The notes beneath the pieces were generated by a model that made no database searches, was not told the DNA's origin, and worked only from the letters and a program-made list of their open reading frames with translations. A DNA stretch of 64,000 nucleotides from Acidobacteriota bacterium (GTDB lineage: Bacteria; Acidobacteriota; Vicinamibacteria; Vicinamibacterales; UBA8438). Both the position numbers and the translations under genes were made by a program. Where the stretch lies: the NCBI GenBank assembly GCA_009861545.1, contig VXME01000040.1:817-64816 (forward strand), in the 5' to 3' direction. This document shows, piece after piece, positions 43,354 to 55,568 of this stretch; the stretch's first letter is position 1, and every line of letters begins with the position of its first letter.

Positions 43354-44904
43354 TCAGATGCTCAGCGTCGCGACGCGGCGACGGGACAGCACGGCCTCGA
43401 ACATCGATCGCGAAACGAAAACGGCCGTGAACACGTTCGACACGAGACCGAAGAACAACGTGGTCGCGAAGCCCTTGATCGGCCCGGACCCGAACTGGAA
43501 CAGGAAGGCCGCCGCGATCAGCGACGCGACGTGGGTGTCGATGATCGTCAGCAGCACGCGGTCGAACCCTGCCGCCACCGCCGACCGGACGCTCCTCGCG
43601 GAGCGCAACTCTTCCTTGATGCGCTCGAAGATCAGCACGTTGGAATCGACCCCGATGCCGATGGTCAGGATCAACCCGGCAATACCGGGCAGCGTCAGCA
43701 CGGCCTCGACGTAGGCCATGCACGCCATCAGGATGAGCAGGTTCAGCACCACCGCGACCACGGCGTTGATGCCGGCCAGCTTGTAGTACGCGAGCATGAA
43801 GAACGCCACGAGCACGAGCCCGGCGATGGAAGCGGCGACCCCCGCCCGAATCGAATCGGCGCCGAGAGTCGGGCCGACGGTCCGCTCCTCCAGGTACGTG
43901 AGCGACGCGGGCAGCGCGCCGGACCGCAACGTGATCTGCAGATCCTCGGCCTCCTGCTGGGAAACGCCCGTGATCTGGCCGCTGTCGGTGATTCGGCCCT
44001 GGATGGTCGGCGCCGATCGAACCTGCCCGTCGAGGATGATCGCCAGCCCGCGGCCGAGGTTGGCGCTGGTGATCTCGCCCATCTTGACGGCGCCTTCGCG
44101 GTTGAGAGTGAAGCTCACCGCGGGCTGGTTGAACTCGTCGAGCGACGGCCGCGCGTTGCGGAGGTCGCGGCCGGTCACCGCGGCCACCCGCCGCACCAGG
44201 TAGTAGAACGGCTCGGTACCGGCGGCGGACGGCTGGGTCGCTATCTCCATGTCCGGCGGCACGACCCCGTTCCGCGCCTGCAACAGCGCCTCGCGGCTCG
44301 GTGAGGGTCCCTCCTCCACTAGCTTGAGCTCGAGCAGCGAGGTGGATCGGATGAGCGCCTTCGCCCGAGCCACGTCGGAAACGCCCGGCAGTTGCACGAG
44401 GATCTGGTCGCCCCCGATTCCGTGCGGCGCGACGATGGGCTCGGAGACCCCCAGCTCGTTGACGCGGCGCTCGATGGTCTGAAGCGCCTGGCGGACGGCC
44501 TCCTCGCGCAGGGAGGCGGTCACCGGACCCCGCATCCGGAAGGTGTACGCGCCGCCCGCCCCCGGCTCTCGATCGTAGGACGCAGCCAGCCGTTCGTCCG
44601 ACAACTGGCGGAATGCCCCGTCCCGTTCGCCCGGCACGCCCTCGACCCGGATGGTCGTGGCATCGACCGGAATCACGGTCGCGGCCTCCATTCCCTGAAG
44701 GGACATCTGCTCGCCGAGCTGCTCGGCGGCCGTCTCCGTCTCCACCTGCAACGCGTCGCTCGTTTCCACGCGCAGCACCAGGTGCGCGCCACCGCTCAGA
44801 TCGAGGCCGAGACGAATCTGGTCGCCCGGCGGGTAGACGCCCCAGACGGCCAGCGCGGTCACCGCCACGATTGCGAGCAGCTTCCACTGCAGGTTCTTCT
44901 GCAT
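43354..44904 (-). CDS. secD: SecD, protein translocase subunit
   Basis: This is a 516-aa partner of SecF. After the first transmembrane helix comes LGLDLSGGAHLVLRVE, then a periplasmic P1 head/base region (ERRVNELGVSEPIVAPHG, IILDGQVRSAPTIQGRI), and five helices with the proton-path region (GIGVDSNVLIFERIKEELR). The length is short but normal for bacterial SecD. yajC, its usual partner, ends 8 bp upstream of its start. Confidence 0.97.
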   Translation of the reverse strand: MQKNLQWKLLAIVAVTALAVWGVYPPGDQIRLGLDLSGGAHLVLRVETSDALQVETETAAEQLGEQMSLQGMEAATVIPVDATTIRVEGVPGERDGAFRQLSDERLAASYDREPGAGGAYTFRMRGPVTASLREEAVRQALQTIERRVNELGVSEPIVAPHGIGGDQILVQLPGVSDVARAKALIRSTSLLELKLVEEGPSPSREALLQARNGVVPPDMEIATQPSAAGTEPFYYLVRRVAAVTGRDLRNARPSLDEFNQPAVSFTLNREGAVKMGEITSANLGRGLAIILDGQVRSAPTIQGRITDSGQITGVSQQEAEDLQITLRSGALPASLTYLEERTVGPTLGADSIRAGVAASIAGLVLVAFFMLAYYKLAGINAVVAVVLNLLILMACMAYVEAVLTLPGIAGLILTIGIGVDSNVLIFERIKEELRSARSVRSAVAAGFDRVLLTIIDTHVASLIAAAFLFQFGSGPIKGFATTLFFGLVSNVFTAVFVSRSMFEAVLSRRRVATLSI

Positions 44905-44912
44905 GGCGTCCC

Positions 44913-47728
<2,816 letters not shown>

Positions 47729-49846
47729 TCAACGCTGGCCGGCGCCCGCGAGCGGCTGGACGCCGTCCCACACGAGGACCCGGTCGATCCGGTCCCCCGT
47801 CTGCAACGCATCCGCGGCTTCCATCCCCGCGACGACACGACCGAAAGCCGTGTAGCGACCGTCGAGCCTGGGCTGCGGCGCGAGCGTGATGAAGAAGCGG
47901 CTGCCACCCGTATCCGGCCGATCGCGCGCCAGCCCCACCGTGCCCCGGAGAAACGGTAGCTGGCTCGGCTCGTCGCGGAGCGTGAACCCGGCTCCTCCCT
48001 TGTCGTCGCTCCGGGGATCCCCGCTGTACGCCGCTTCCCCCGGTACGACCCGGTAGAACGTCAACCCGTCGAAGAAGCCCTGGCGTGCGAGAGTGGTGAA
48101 ACTCTCCGCGGTCAACGGCGCGTCCAGCACGGCGAGCTCGATCTCGATGGTGCCGCGAGCCGTCTCGATGTAGACGTGCGGCGATACCTGCGGATTCGTC
48201 AGATGCGGAGCGGCGTGGTCCACACGTCGCAGCCCCTGCGCCGGCCGGATCGCCGCGGCGGGATCCGACTCGGGATCCAGGCGGGCGAGATGCTCCGCTG
48301 CGCGGACGCGAACCGGCCAATCCCGGTCTGCCAGCGCCACACCGAGCGTCTCCTGCGCCGTATCGCCGCCGTACGCGGCCAGCGCATCGACGATCGCGCC
48401 ACGGGCCAGGAACGATGCGTCCGGCTCGGCCGCTTCATAGGCGGCGGCGAGCGCAGCCTCGGCGTCCGGCGGCTGCAGCTCCCCAAGCAGGCGCGCTACG
48501 GTCGCGCGAACGACGACGTCCGGCGTCTCCAGCCGGTCGAGCAGCAGGCTCGCGATCCCGGTCGGCTCTCCGGCGGCCAGCGCGTCGAGCACGGCTGGCA
48601 GAACCCGCTGATCGTCGTCGTTCAGCATCGCTTCCAGCGTGGCTCTGGCTGCCTCCGGGCTGGCGTGGCCGAGGCCTTCGGCGGCGGCCGCCCGGACCCG
48701 CCAGTCGGGATCCGAGCCGAGGCCGGACAGGACGAGCAGGAACCGTTCCGGGTCCACCCGCGAAAGCGCCCGGATCGAAGCGGCTCGCAGCGGCGCCCAC
48801 GGGTGTCCGAGCAATTCGACGAAGACCTCGATCGAAGCCCGGCTCGCGTGATTCGCCAGCGCGTCCACCGCCGCCCGCCGGAGCTGCCGGTCCAGCCCCG
48901 CGATGCGGACGAAGCGGTCGAGCTCCTCGGCGGCGCGCGGATCGTCCGTCTCACCGAGCGCCCGGAGGGCGCTGAGCACCACTGCCCGGCCCCGTCGCTC
49001 CAGGCTGAGAAGGTCTGTGAGCGCTTCTGTTCCATCCGGATCGGCCAGCCTGCCGAGCCCCTCTCCGGCAAGCGCCACCCCGACGCTGCCCCGAACGCCC
49101 GCGAGGGTCACGAGCGCGGGCAGGGCCCGCTCGTCTGCCGTTCTCCCCAATGCGTAGGCGACCGGCCACCACCAGAGGATCGGCCGCGAATCCTCGCCGA
49201 GCACCGCTTCGGCCAGCGGCTCGAACGCCTGCAGCTCGCCGAGCGCGTAGAGGCCGAGCCTGAAGGCCTCGACCGAGGCGCTCTGCGGGTAGGTCATGTC
49301 GTCCGGGTCGAGGTCGTACGCCGACGTCACATGGCGTCGGACCATGGCTCCGATTGCCGGGGCGGCGGAGTCCGCGCCGAGTCGGGCCAGCGCCTGCGCC
49401 GCGCGGCCCTGGACGGGAGGCGCGGGATCGTCGAGGGCGGCGACCAGGACGTCCACCGCTCCCGGGTCGCCGATCAGGCCGAGGCCGAACGCCGCCATCT
49501 GGCGCACCTCCGGCTCCGGGTCCGCCAACAACCCGGCCAGCGCGTCGACACCGGCCGAGAGCCCGACGCGCCCGACGGCCAGCGCCGCCCTGCGGCGCAG
49601 GTGCGCTTCCGGCACCTCGAGCAGGGCCAGCAGATCCGCGCGAGGCGGAACGGGACCGGTCGCCCGCGGCGGCGAAACGGCGGCGCCGGGAGCGGGCGCC
49701 GGATCGGCGAGCCGGCGCTCATCCTCGAGCCTCAGGATCCAGGACATGAGATCCGCGGGCTCGGGAGAACGCGGGGCGGCAACGGGCGGCGAGGACGCGC
49801 ACCCCGCGACGAAAACGAGACAGGCGGCCAGCGATGCGCGCTGCAT
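47729..49846 (-). CDS. Lipoprotein fusing HEAT repeats to a cyclophilin-type peptidyl-prolyl isomerase
   Basis: This is a protein of about 705 aa. A short signal peptide with lipobox VAGC is followed by about 500 residues of HEAT/PBS-lyase-like repeats (LRRRAALAVGRVGLSAGVDA, then VRQMAAFGLGLIGDPGAVDV). The last 160 residues are a cyclophilin domain (YIETARGTIEIELAV, then TFYRVVPG, FLRGTVGLAR, SRFFITLAPQPRLDGRYTAF). The catalytic-site GSQFFIT motif is GSRFFIT here. The likely role is periplasmic protein folding, with the repeats binding clients. ATG 49846 gives a clean lipoprotein signal; ATG 49876 in frame would add MMAALADIVP. It is divergent from the deoxynucleoside kinase gene. Confidence 0.85.
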   Translation of the reverse strand: MQRASLAACLVFVAGCASSPPVAAPRSPEPADLMSWILRLEDERRLADPAPAPGAAVSPPRATGPVPPRADLLALLEVPEAHLRRRAALAVGRVGLSAGVDALAGLLADPEPEVRQMAAFGLGLIGDPGAVDVLVAALDDPAPPVQGRAAQALARLGADSAAPAIGAMVRRHVTSAYDLDPDDMTYPQSASVEAFRLGLYALGELQAFEPLAEAVLGEDSRPILWWWPVAYALGRTADERALPALVTLAGVRGSVGVALAGEGLGRLADPDGTEALTDLLSLERRGRAVVLSALRALGETDDPRAAEELDRFVRIAGLDRQLRRAAVDALANHASRASIEVFVELLGHPWAPLRAASIRALSRVDPERFLLVLSGLGSDPDWRVRAAAAEGLGHASPEAARATLEAMLNDDDQRVLPAVLDALAAGEPTGIASLLLDRLETPDVVVRATVARLLGELQPPDAEAALAAAYEAAEPDASFLARGAIVDALAAYGGDTAQETLGVALADRDWPVRVRAAEHLARLDPESDPAAAIRPAQGLRRVDHAAPHLTNPQVSPHVYIETARGTIEIELAVLDAPLTAESFTTLARQGFFDGLTFYRVVPGEAAYSGDPRSDDKGGAGFTLRDEPSQLPFLRGTVGLARDRPDTGGSRFFITLAPQPRLDGRYTAFGRVVAGMEAADALQTGDRIDRVLVWDGVQPLAGAGQR

Positions 49847-49891
49847 GGGAACGATGTCGGCGAGCGCCGCCATCATAGCACGCGCATTGTC

Positions 49892-49897
49892 TATACT
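49892..49897 (+). promoter_or_regulatory. -10 box TATACT for the deoxynucleoside kinase gene
   Basis: TATACT ends 8 nt before GTG 49906, so the mRNA is probably leaderless. On the opposite strand TATGAT (49877-49872) could serve the HEAT-cyclophilin gene. The interval to the opposite gene is 59 bp or less. Confidence 0.5.
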
Positions 49898-49905
49898 CGC
49901 GTGAG

Positions 49906-50547
49906 GTGGACTTTCGGCACATCGCGATCGAGGGCCCGATAGCCGTCGGCAAGGGAGCCCTCACCGAGCGTCTCGCGGCGCGGCTCGACGCCGGAGTGAT
50001 TCTGGACGACACGGAGAACCCGTTTCTCGCCGACTTCTATGCGGGCCGAGCCGGCGCGGCCTTCCAGGCCCAGCTCTTCTCCCTGCTGGCGCGCCATCGG
50101 CAGCAGATCGGGCTGCGGCAGTCCGATCTCTTCAACCGCCTGACCATCTCCGACTACCTGTTCGACAAGGACAAGATCTACGCGCACCTCAACCTCGACG
50201 ACAACGAGCTCTTCATCTATCAGCGGCTCTACGACCTGCTGGCGCCGGATATCGTCGCGCCGGACCTCGTGATCTACCTCCAAACCCCCACCGACCTCCT
50301 GCGGCAGCGGGCGCGCGCCCGGGGAGGGGGCGGCGAAATCGAAGCCGCGCCGGGTGACCGCTATCTCGGCGAGCTGAACGAGGCCTACCATCACTTCTTC
50401 TTTCACTACACCGCTACACCCTTGCTGGTAGTGGAGATGTCCGATTCAGATCGCGCGTGGGGCGAGCCGGCGCTCGACGATCTGCTGAAGCAGATCGAGG
50501 GCATGGGCGGCCGCACGCGGTACTACGTGCCGCGCATGGCCGTGTAG
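49906..50547 (+). CDS. Deoxynucleoside kinase
   Basis: This is a 213-aa dNK-family kinase that phosphorylates salvaged deoxynucleosides. It has the P-loop EGPIAVGKGALTERLA (the usual GKS is GKG here), the conserved ENPFLADFY block, the LRQSDLFNRLTISDYLFDKD segment that carries the DRS-like region, and the lid LRQRARARG. Family relatives are deoxyguanosine and deoxyadenosine kinases, but the base preference is not evident. It leads an operon with folC and lptD (33 and 13 bp gaps). Confidence 0.92.
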   Translation: MDFRHIAIEGPIAVGKGALTERLAARLDAGVILDDTENPFLADFYAGRAGAAFQAQLFSLLARHRQQIGLRQSDLFNRLTISDYLFDKDKIYAHLNLDDNELFIYQRLYDLLAPDIVAPDLVIYLQTPTDLLRQRARARGGGGEIEAAPGDRYLGELNEAYHHFFFHYTATPLLVVEMSDSDRAWGEPALDDLLKQIEGMGGRTRYYVPRMAV

Positions 50548-50580
50548 CCGCGCCGTCTGCCACGGAAGCGGATCCGTCGC

Positions 50581-51936
50581 ATGGTCATCCGGTCGCCCGC
50601 CTGCCCGCAGCCCGAGGATCCGCTCTCCTATCTGTTCGGCCTGCAGCGGTTCGGCATCAAGCTCGGCCTCGGGAACATGCACGCGCTCACCGCGGCGCTC
50701 GCGCATCCGGAACGGCACTTCCGATCGGTGCTGATCGCGGGCACCAACGGCAAGGGCTCGGTTGCCGCGATGGTGGAGCGGGGGCTGCGCGCGGCGGGAT
50801 ACTCCACCGGTCTCTACACTTCGCCGCACCTGATCAATCTCAGCGAACGGTTCGCCCTCGACGGCCGTGCCGTGGACGACGCCGTCCTCCTGAAGGAAGC
50901 GGAGCATCTCCGGGCGACGATCGAGCGGCTCCGCGCATCCGGACGGCTCGCCCACCCACCCACGTTCTTCGAAGCGACCACGGCTCTGGCGCTCTCCCTC
51001 TTCCGGCGTCGGGAGATCGACATCGCGGTCCTCGAGGTGGGCATGGGCGGCCGCTTCGACGCCACGAACGTGGTGCACCCGCAGGCCGTCGGCATCCCGT
51101 CCATCGATCTCGATCATCAACAGCACCTGGGTGCGACGCTTGCCGAGATCGCCTTCGAGAAGGCGGGCGTCATCAAGCCGCGCACCGTGGTCGTGAGCGC
51201 GGAGGAGAAGGCGGAGGCGCGCGACGTGCTGCTGCGGGCGGCGGCCGCGCGGGGCGCCCGGTTCATCGACGCCGGGGCGGAGGTGGACGCGCGCTGGCAC
51301 ATCGACGCCGGGGTCACCCGGATCGAGAAGCTGAGAACGCCCCGTGCGAGCTACGGTCCCCTGCGCTTCGCGCTGCGAGGACGGCACCAGCTCCGGAACG
51401 CGGCGGTGGCGGTGCGACTGCTGGAAGAGCTGTCGCCTGTCGGGGGACCATCGACCCGCGCCGCGATCGAGGAGGCCCTCGCGAGCGTGCGGTGGCGTGG
51501 ACGCCTGGAATGGGTCGACTGCGCCGCCGGACGGCGCATCCTCGTCGACCCGGCCCACAACGTGGCCGCCGCCGAGGCCCTCGGCGCCTACGTGACCGAG
51601 ATCTGCCCCACCGGCCTGCCTTTCGTGTTCGGCACGCTCTCCGACAAGGACGGGGCCGGCATGCTGGCCGCGCTCGGCAACGCCGTGAGCCGGATCATCT
51701 GCTCACCGATCGCCAACCCGCGAGGGAGGCCCGCGCGGGATCTCGCCGCTGCGGCTCGCTCCACCCGGCCCGACGTGCCGGTCGAGTTCGCCGCCTCGCC
51801 GGTCGCCGCGCTCGCTTCCGCCTGGCGGACCGGGCCCCTGGCGGTGGTCGCCGGCTCGATGTATCTCGTGGGCGAGGTCCTGCACGAGTTCGACCGGGGC
51901 CGCCTCGGCCCGCGAGCCGGTCCCGAGCAGGAGTAG
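50581..51936 (+). CDS. folC: Bifunctional folylpolyglutamate synthase/dihydrofolate synthase
   Basis: This 451-aa Mur-ligase-type enzyme adds glutamate to dihydropteroate and folates. Motifs: YLFGLQRFGIKLGLGNM, the P-loop AGTNGKGSVAAMVERGL, TSPHLINLSERF, FFEATTALAL, EVGMGGRFDATNV, then IGIDLDHQ-like 'IPSIDLDHQQHLG' and VDPAHN in the C-terminal domain. ATG 50581 follows the kinase gene by 33 bp. Its TAG stop is only 13 bp before lptD. Confidence 0.96.
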   Translation: MVIRSPACPQPEDPLSYLFGLQRFGIKLGLGNMHALTAALAHPERHFRSVLIAGTNGKGSVAAMVERGLRAAGYSTGLYTSPHLINLSERFALDGRAVDDAVLLKEAEHLRATIERLRASGRLAHPPTFFEATTALALSLFRRREIDIAVLEVGMGGRFDATNVVHPQAVGIPSIDLDHQQHLGATLAEIAFEKAGVIKPRTVVVSAEEKAEARDVLLRAAAARGARFIDAGAEVDARWHIDAGVTRIEKLRTPRASYGPLRFALRGRHQLRNAAVAVRLLEELSPVGGPSTRAAIEEALASVRWRGRLEWVDCAAGRRILVDPAHNVAAAEALGAYVTEICPTGLPFVFGTLSDKDGAGMLAALGNAVSRIICSPIANPRGRPARDLAAAARSTRPDVPVEFAASPVAALASAWRTGPLAVVAGSMYLVGEVLHEFDRGRLGPRAGPEQE

Positions 51937-51949
51937 AATCAGTTGCTGG

Positions 51950-54478
51950 ATGCGCGCAGTGCCGGGAACCCGCGATCACCCCCCCTTTTCCGCCGGCCGC
52001 GCGCGACCGTCGTCCGGGGTACGATTCTCTCTGGCCGGCCTGCTGGCGATCGTGCTGCTCCCCGATGCAGCGGCGGCGCAGTTCTTTGCGAGTCTGCCTT
52101 TCGACCACAAGCAGTTCAATCTGCAGATGATCAGCGCCGACCACCTGCGCCTGACCGGAGAGGTGGAGCTCGAGGGCGACACTTTCGACTTCTACGCCGA
52201 CCAGGTCGACATCTACCTGGACGACCCGGAAGAAGCGCCGGAGGACTCCGCGAGCGAAACGCCACCCGCCGACGGCGCCGTTCCGGACAACGAAGATCCG
52301 GACGGCGACAACGCGAGCGACGACGATGCTCCCGCGCTCCGGCTGGTCGCCTCCGGCAACGTCGTCTTCTCGGCGCCCGAGGTCCGTCTCTCCGCAGATC
52401 GGGTGGAGTACTGGACCGACGATCAGCGAGCCGTGTTCCACGAGGCGCACGGCTGGATCGACCTGGGCGAGGAGGTCGATCGGAGCATGTTCGGGACCCA
52501 GGAGCCGGACCTGCTCTTCCATGGTCAGATGATCGAGCGGATCGGTCCGCGGAGCTACCGGATCACCAAGGGCGCGTTCACGAGCTGTCTCCAGCCGACG
52601 CCGCGATGGCAGCTCGTCGCGACGTCGCTGACCCTCAACCTCGACAGCTACGCCTGGATCCTGCACCCGGTGCTCAAGGTGAAGGGCGTGCCGGTGTTCT
52701 ACATGCCGGGCCTGCTCTACCCGATCCAGGAGGACGGCCGCGCCACCGGATTCCTCATGCCGACGTTCGGGGCCTCGACCTACCAGGGATCGAGCTTCAG
52801 CAACGCCTTCTTCTGGGCGATCGACCGGAGCCAGGACGCGACGTTCTATCACGACTGGTTCACGCAGCACGGCGGCGACGGGCGCGGCGCCGAGTACCGC
52901 TACACGAGGGGCGGTGGGTCGCAGGGCGACTTTCGAATGTATCGCCTCAACGAGCCGGAAGCCGATATCGCGTCCCGCGGCCGGACGCGCACACGTCCGG
53001 AGCGGCGGAGCTACGAGTTCAGGGGAAACGCGCGTCACGGGCTTCCGGGCGACTGGACCGCGCGGGCCCAGGTGGACTATTTCACCGACATCACCGTCCG
53101 CCAGACCTATCACACGAACGTCTTCGACGCCTCGAACTCACGGCGCACCGCGTCGGGCAACGTCAGCGGGCCGGTAGGGGAATACGAGCTGAGCGGCACC
53201 TACGACCTCAACGAGACCTTCTTCGGCGGCACCGACTCGGCGCTCAACGGCGCCGGTCCGCGCATCGGGTTCGGCCGCGGCAAGACCGAGCTCTTCGGAA
53301 CCCCGATGTACGTTTCCTTCGACGCCGAGTACGCCCGTCTGCTCAGACAGTCTCGCCGGGTGCGGAACGAGGTGGCCCAGGAGGTCGATTCCGGACTCAG
53401 CCGCTTCGATCTGTACCCCGTGCTGCAGATTCCCTTCAACCGCTGGCCGTTCCTGAAGATCGACTCCACTGCGGCCTGGCGAGCCACCTACTGGGACGAG
53501 AGCCTCGTCGACATGCCCGAAACCGCCGCCTCGACAGGCGGCAGGGAACAGGTCGCGGTCGGCGTGGGCCGTCAGTTCTACGAGCTGTCGACGCGCGCGA
53601 CCGGTCCCTCGTTCGTCAAGATATGGGACACGCCGGACAGCGGGTACTCCGAACGGATGAAGCACCTCATCGAGCCGTGGACGGGCATCTCGCGCGTCAG
53701 CGCCATCGACGACTTCGATCGCATCGTCCGCATCGAGGGCATCGATTCCATCGTCGGCAACGTCTGGCGGGTCGAGTACGGGCTCGACACCCGCCTCTAC
53801 GCCAGGGTCTTCGAGGGCGGGCCGGAATCGGTCGCGAGGGAGATCCTCTCCGCGTCCGTGACCCAGAGCTACTACACCGACGAGAACGCCGCGCAATACG
53901 ACCGCAGCTTCCGGACGAGCTTCAGCGGTACGCCGCCGAGCAACTTTTCGCCGATGTCGGTGATCGTGCGCGCCGAGCCCACGCGCGAGATCGGCGGCAC
54001 GTTGCGCATGGAGTTCGACCCGGACTTCGCACGCCGCGCTTACGTGCCTCTGTTGCGCGCCGGAGCGATGCGGACCATTTCCGCGGAGGGAAGCTACGAG
54101 GTCGGCGGCTGGCTCTCGACGAACGGAGGTTGGAGCCAGCGCCGCTTCATCGAAGGCCTCCCCGGATTCGACAACCCTGCCCGACTGGACAACTACATCA
54201 ACTCCTCGACGTCGTTCCGCACGTCGGACAACGGGTTCGGCGGCCTGTACAACTTCAATTACGACATCCGGCGCGGGCGGTTCCTGGCCCAGATGATCCG
54301 CCTCTACTACAACGCACAGTGCTGCGGCCTGCGCGTGGACTACCAGGTGTTCAACTTCGAGGGACTCGGAAGCCGGGCACTCGTCGAGCGGGACCGGCGC
54401 GTCACCGTGTCGTTCACGCTGGCCGGCCTGGGAACGTTCACCAACAACTTCGGCGGCACCGGAGGCCGCTACCGGTAG
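51950..54478 (+). CDS. lptD: LPS-assembly outer-membrane protein LptD
   Basis: This 842-aa outer-membrane barrel inserts LPS in the outer leaflet. After a signal peptide ending near AAAAQ, an N-terminal OstA/LptA-like beta-jellyroll (about 50-215) precedes the barrel, with the landmarks VFYMPGLLYPIQEDGRATGF and, near the end, NAQCCGLRVDY. Cys213 and the Cys791-Cys792 pair match the disulfide arrangement used for LptD maturation. An unusual acidic, disordered insert (residues 88-126; mostly Asp, Glu, Pro, Ala) interrupts the jellyroll. TAGAAT stands 10 nt before ATG 51950, so a promoter inside the end of folC is possible. Its presence implies an LPS-bearing outer membrane. Confidence 0.93.
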   Translation: MRAVPGTRDHPPFSAGRARPSSGVRFSLAGLLAIVLLPDAAAAQFFASLPFDHKQFNLQMISADHLRLTGEVELEGDTFDFYADQVDIYLDDPEEAPEDSASETPPADGAVPDNEDPDGDNASDDDAPALRLVASGNVVFSAPEVRLSADRVEYWTDDQRAVFHEAHGWIDLGEEVDRSMFGTQEPDLLFHGQMIERIGPRSYRITKGAFTSCLQPTPRWQLVATSLTLNLDSYAWILHPVLKVKGVPVFYMPGLLYPIQEDGRATGFLMPTFGASTYQGSSFSNAFFWAIDRSQDATFYHDWFTQHGGDGRGAEYRYTRGGGSQGDFRMYRLNEPEADIASRGRTRTRPERRSYEFRGNARHGLPGDWTARAQVDYFTDITVRQTYHTNVFDASNSRRTASGNVSGPVGEYELSGTYDLNETFFGGTDSALNGAGPRIGFGRGKTELFGTPMYVSFDAEYARLLRQSRRVRNEVAQEVDSGLSRFDLYPVLQIPFNRWPFLKIDSTAAWRATYWDESLVDMPETAASTGGREQVAVGVGRQFYELSTRATGPSFVKIWDTPDSGYSERMKHLIEPWTGISRVSAIDDFDRIVRIEGIDSIVGNVWRVEYGLDTRLYARVFEGGPESVAREILSASVTQSYYTDENAAQYDRSFRTSFSGTPPSNFSPMSVIVRAEPTREIGGTLRMEFDPDFARRAYVPLLRAGAMRTISAEGSYEVGGWLSTNGGWSQRRFIEGLPGFDNPARLDNYINSSTSFRTSDNGFGGLYNFNYDIRRGRFLAQMIRLYYNAQCCGLRVDYQVFNFEGLGSRALVERDRRVTVSFTLAGLGTFTNNFGGTGGRYR

Positions 54479-54515
54479 CGTACCGTCCGGCCCCGCCGGG
54501 CATCGCGAGGCGCCG

Positions 54516-55481
54516 ATGACTCAGCGCGTGCTGGTGACCGGGGCGGCCGGCTTCGTCGGCAGCCATCTCGTCGCGTTGCTCGGCGCCGAACAGCCGGCGC
54601 CGCACGTGGTCGGTTGGCGGCGCCCGAACCCGGACGGCGACAAGGCGCGGCGCCCCGCTTCGGACAGTCCGGCGCGGCGCTCCCTCAGGGCGGTCGACGT
54701 CCTCGATGCCGACGCCGTGCACCGCGCCGTCGAAGAGCTGGAGCCCGACCAGGTCTACCACTGCGCCGGAGCCGCCGCCGTTGCCGGGTCCTGGAACGCC
54801 CGTGTCTCGACGCTGCGGACCAACGTCATCGGAACCGAGCATCTGCTCGCGGCGATCGAACGCGCCGCTCCGTCGGCCCGGGTCCTCATCCCCGGCTCGG
54901 CGCTCGTCTATCGCCCGGGGCGCGGCGCGCTCGCCGAGGACGCGGACATCGGTCCCGCGAGCCCCTACGGCCTGAGCAAGCTGGCGCAGGAGATGCTGGC
55001 CGCACGCTACGCCGCCGAAGGCCTCGGCGTCATTCGGACACGCTCCTTCACGCATATCGGCCCCGGCCAGAACCCGTCGTACGCCGCCTCGAGCTTCGCG
55101 CGACAGATCGCGCGCGTCGAAGCCGGCCTCGCAGAACCCGCCTTGCGGGTAGGGGACCTGGACCCTCGACGCGATCTGCTCGACGTTCGCGACACGGTCC
55201 GCGCCTACCGTGACCTCATGGAGCGCGGCACGCCGGGCGCCGTCTACAACGTCTGCTCGGGCACTGCTCACCCCATGCGCGAGGTTCTCGATAGGCTCGT
55301 CTCCCTGACGGCCATCCCGATCGAAGTGCGCGTCGACCCCGCACGGCTTCGCCCGAGCGACTACCCGGTACTCTGCGGCGACCGCACGCGAATCACGGCG
55401 GACGTCGGCTGGGCGCCGCGGATTCCCCTGTCCGAGACCCTCCGCGACCTCCTGGACCACTGGCGCGCCGCGGTCGGCTGA
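54516..55481 (+). CDS. NAD(P)-dependent sugar-nucleotide reductase, RMD-like
   Basis: This 321-aa extended short-chain dehydrogenase has the Rossmann motif GAAGFVGSHL, the active site Ser with YGLSK (Tyr/Lys), and the block SFTHIGPGQNPSYAASSFARQIARVEAG, which closely resembles GDP-4-dehydro-6-deoxy-D-mannose reductase (RMD, GDP-D-rhamnose formation). This would supply a deoxysugar for LPS or exopolysaccharide, fitting its position 37 bp after lptD. No GDP-mannose 4,6-dehydratase is in the window, so the assignment of substrate is tentative. Confidence 0.85.
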   Translation: MTQRVLVTGAAGFVGSHLVALLGAEQPAPHVVGWRRPNPDGDKARRPASDSPARRSLRAVDVLDADAVHRAVEELEPDQVYHCAGAAAVAGSWNARVSTLRTNVIGTEHLLAAIERAAPSARVLIPGSALVYRPGRGALAEDADIGPASPYGLSKLAQEMLAARYAAEGLGVIRTRSFTHIGPGQNPSYAASSFARQIARVEAGLAEPALRVGDLDPRRDLLDVRDTVRAYRDLMERGTPGAVYNVCSGTAHPMREVLDRLVSLTAIPIEVRVDPARLRPSDYPVLCGDRTRITADVGWAPRIPLSETLRDLLDHWRAAVG

Positions 55482-55568
55482 CTCCGAGGGAAGGGTCGTC
55501 CCGCCGGCAGTTGACGGCCGCAGGCTCTTCGTGCGAGGATGCAGGCGAACAAACAACGAAAGTGACGC

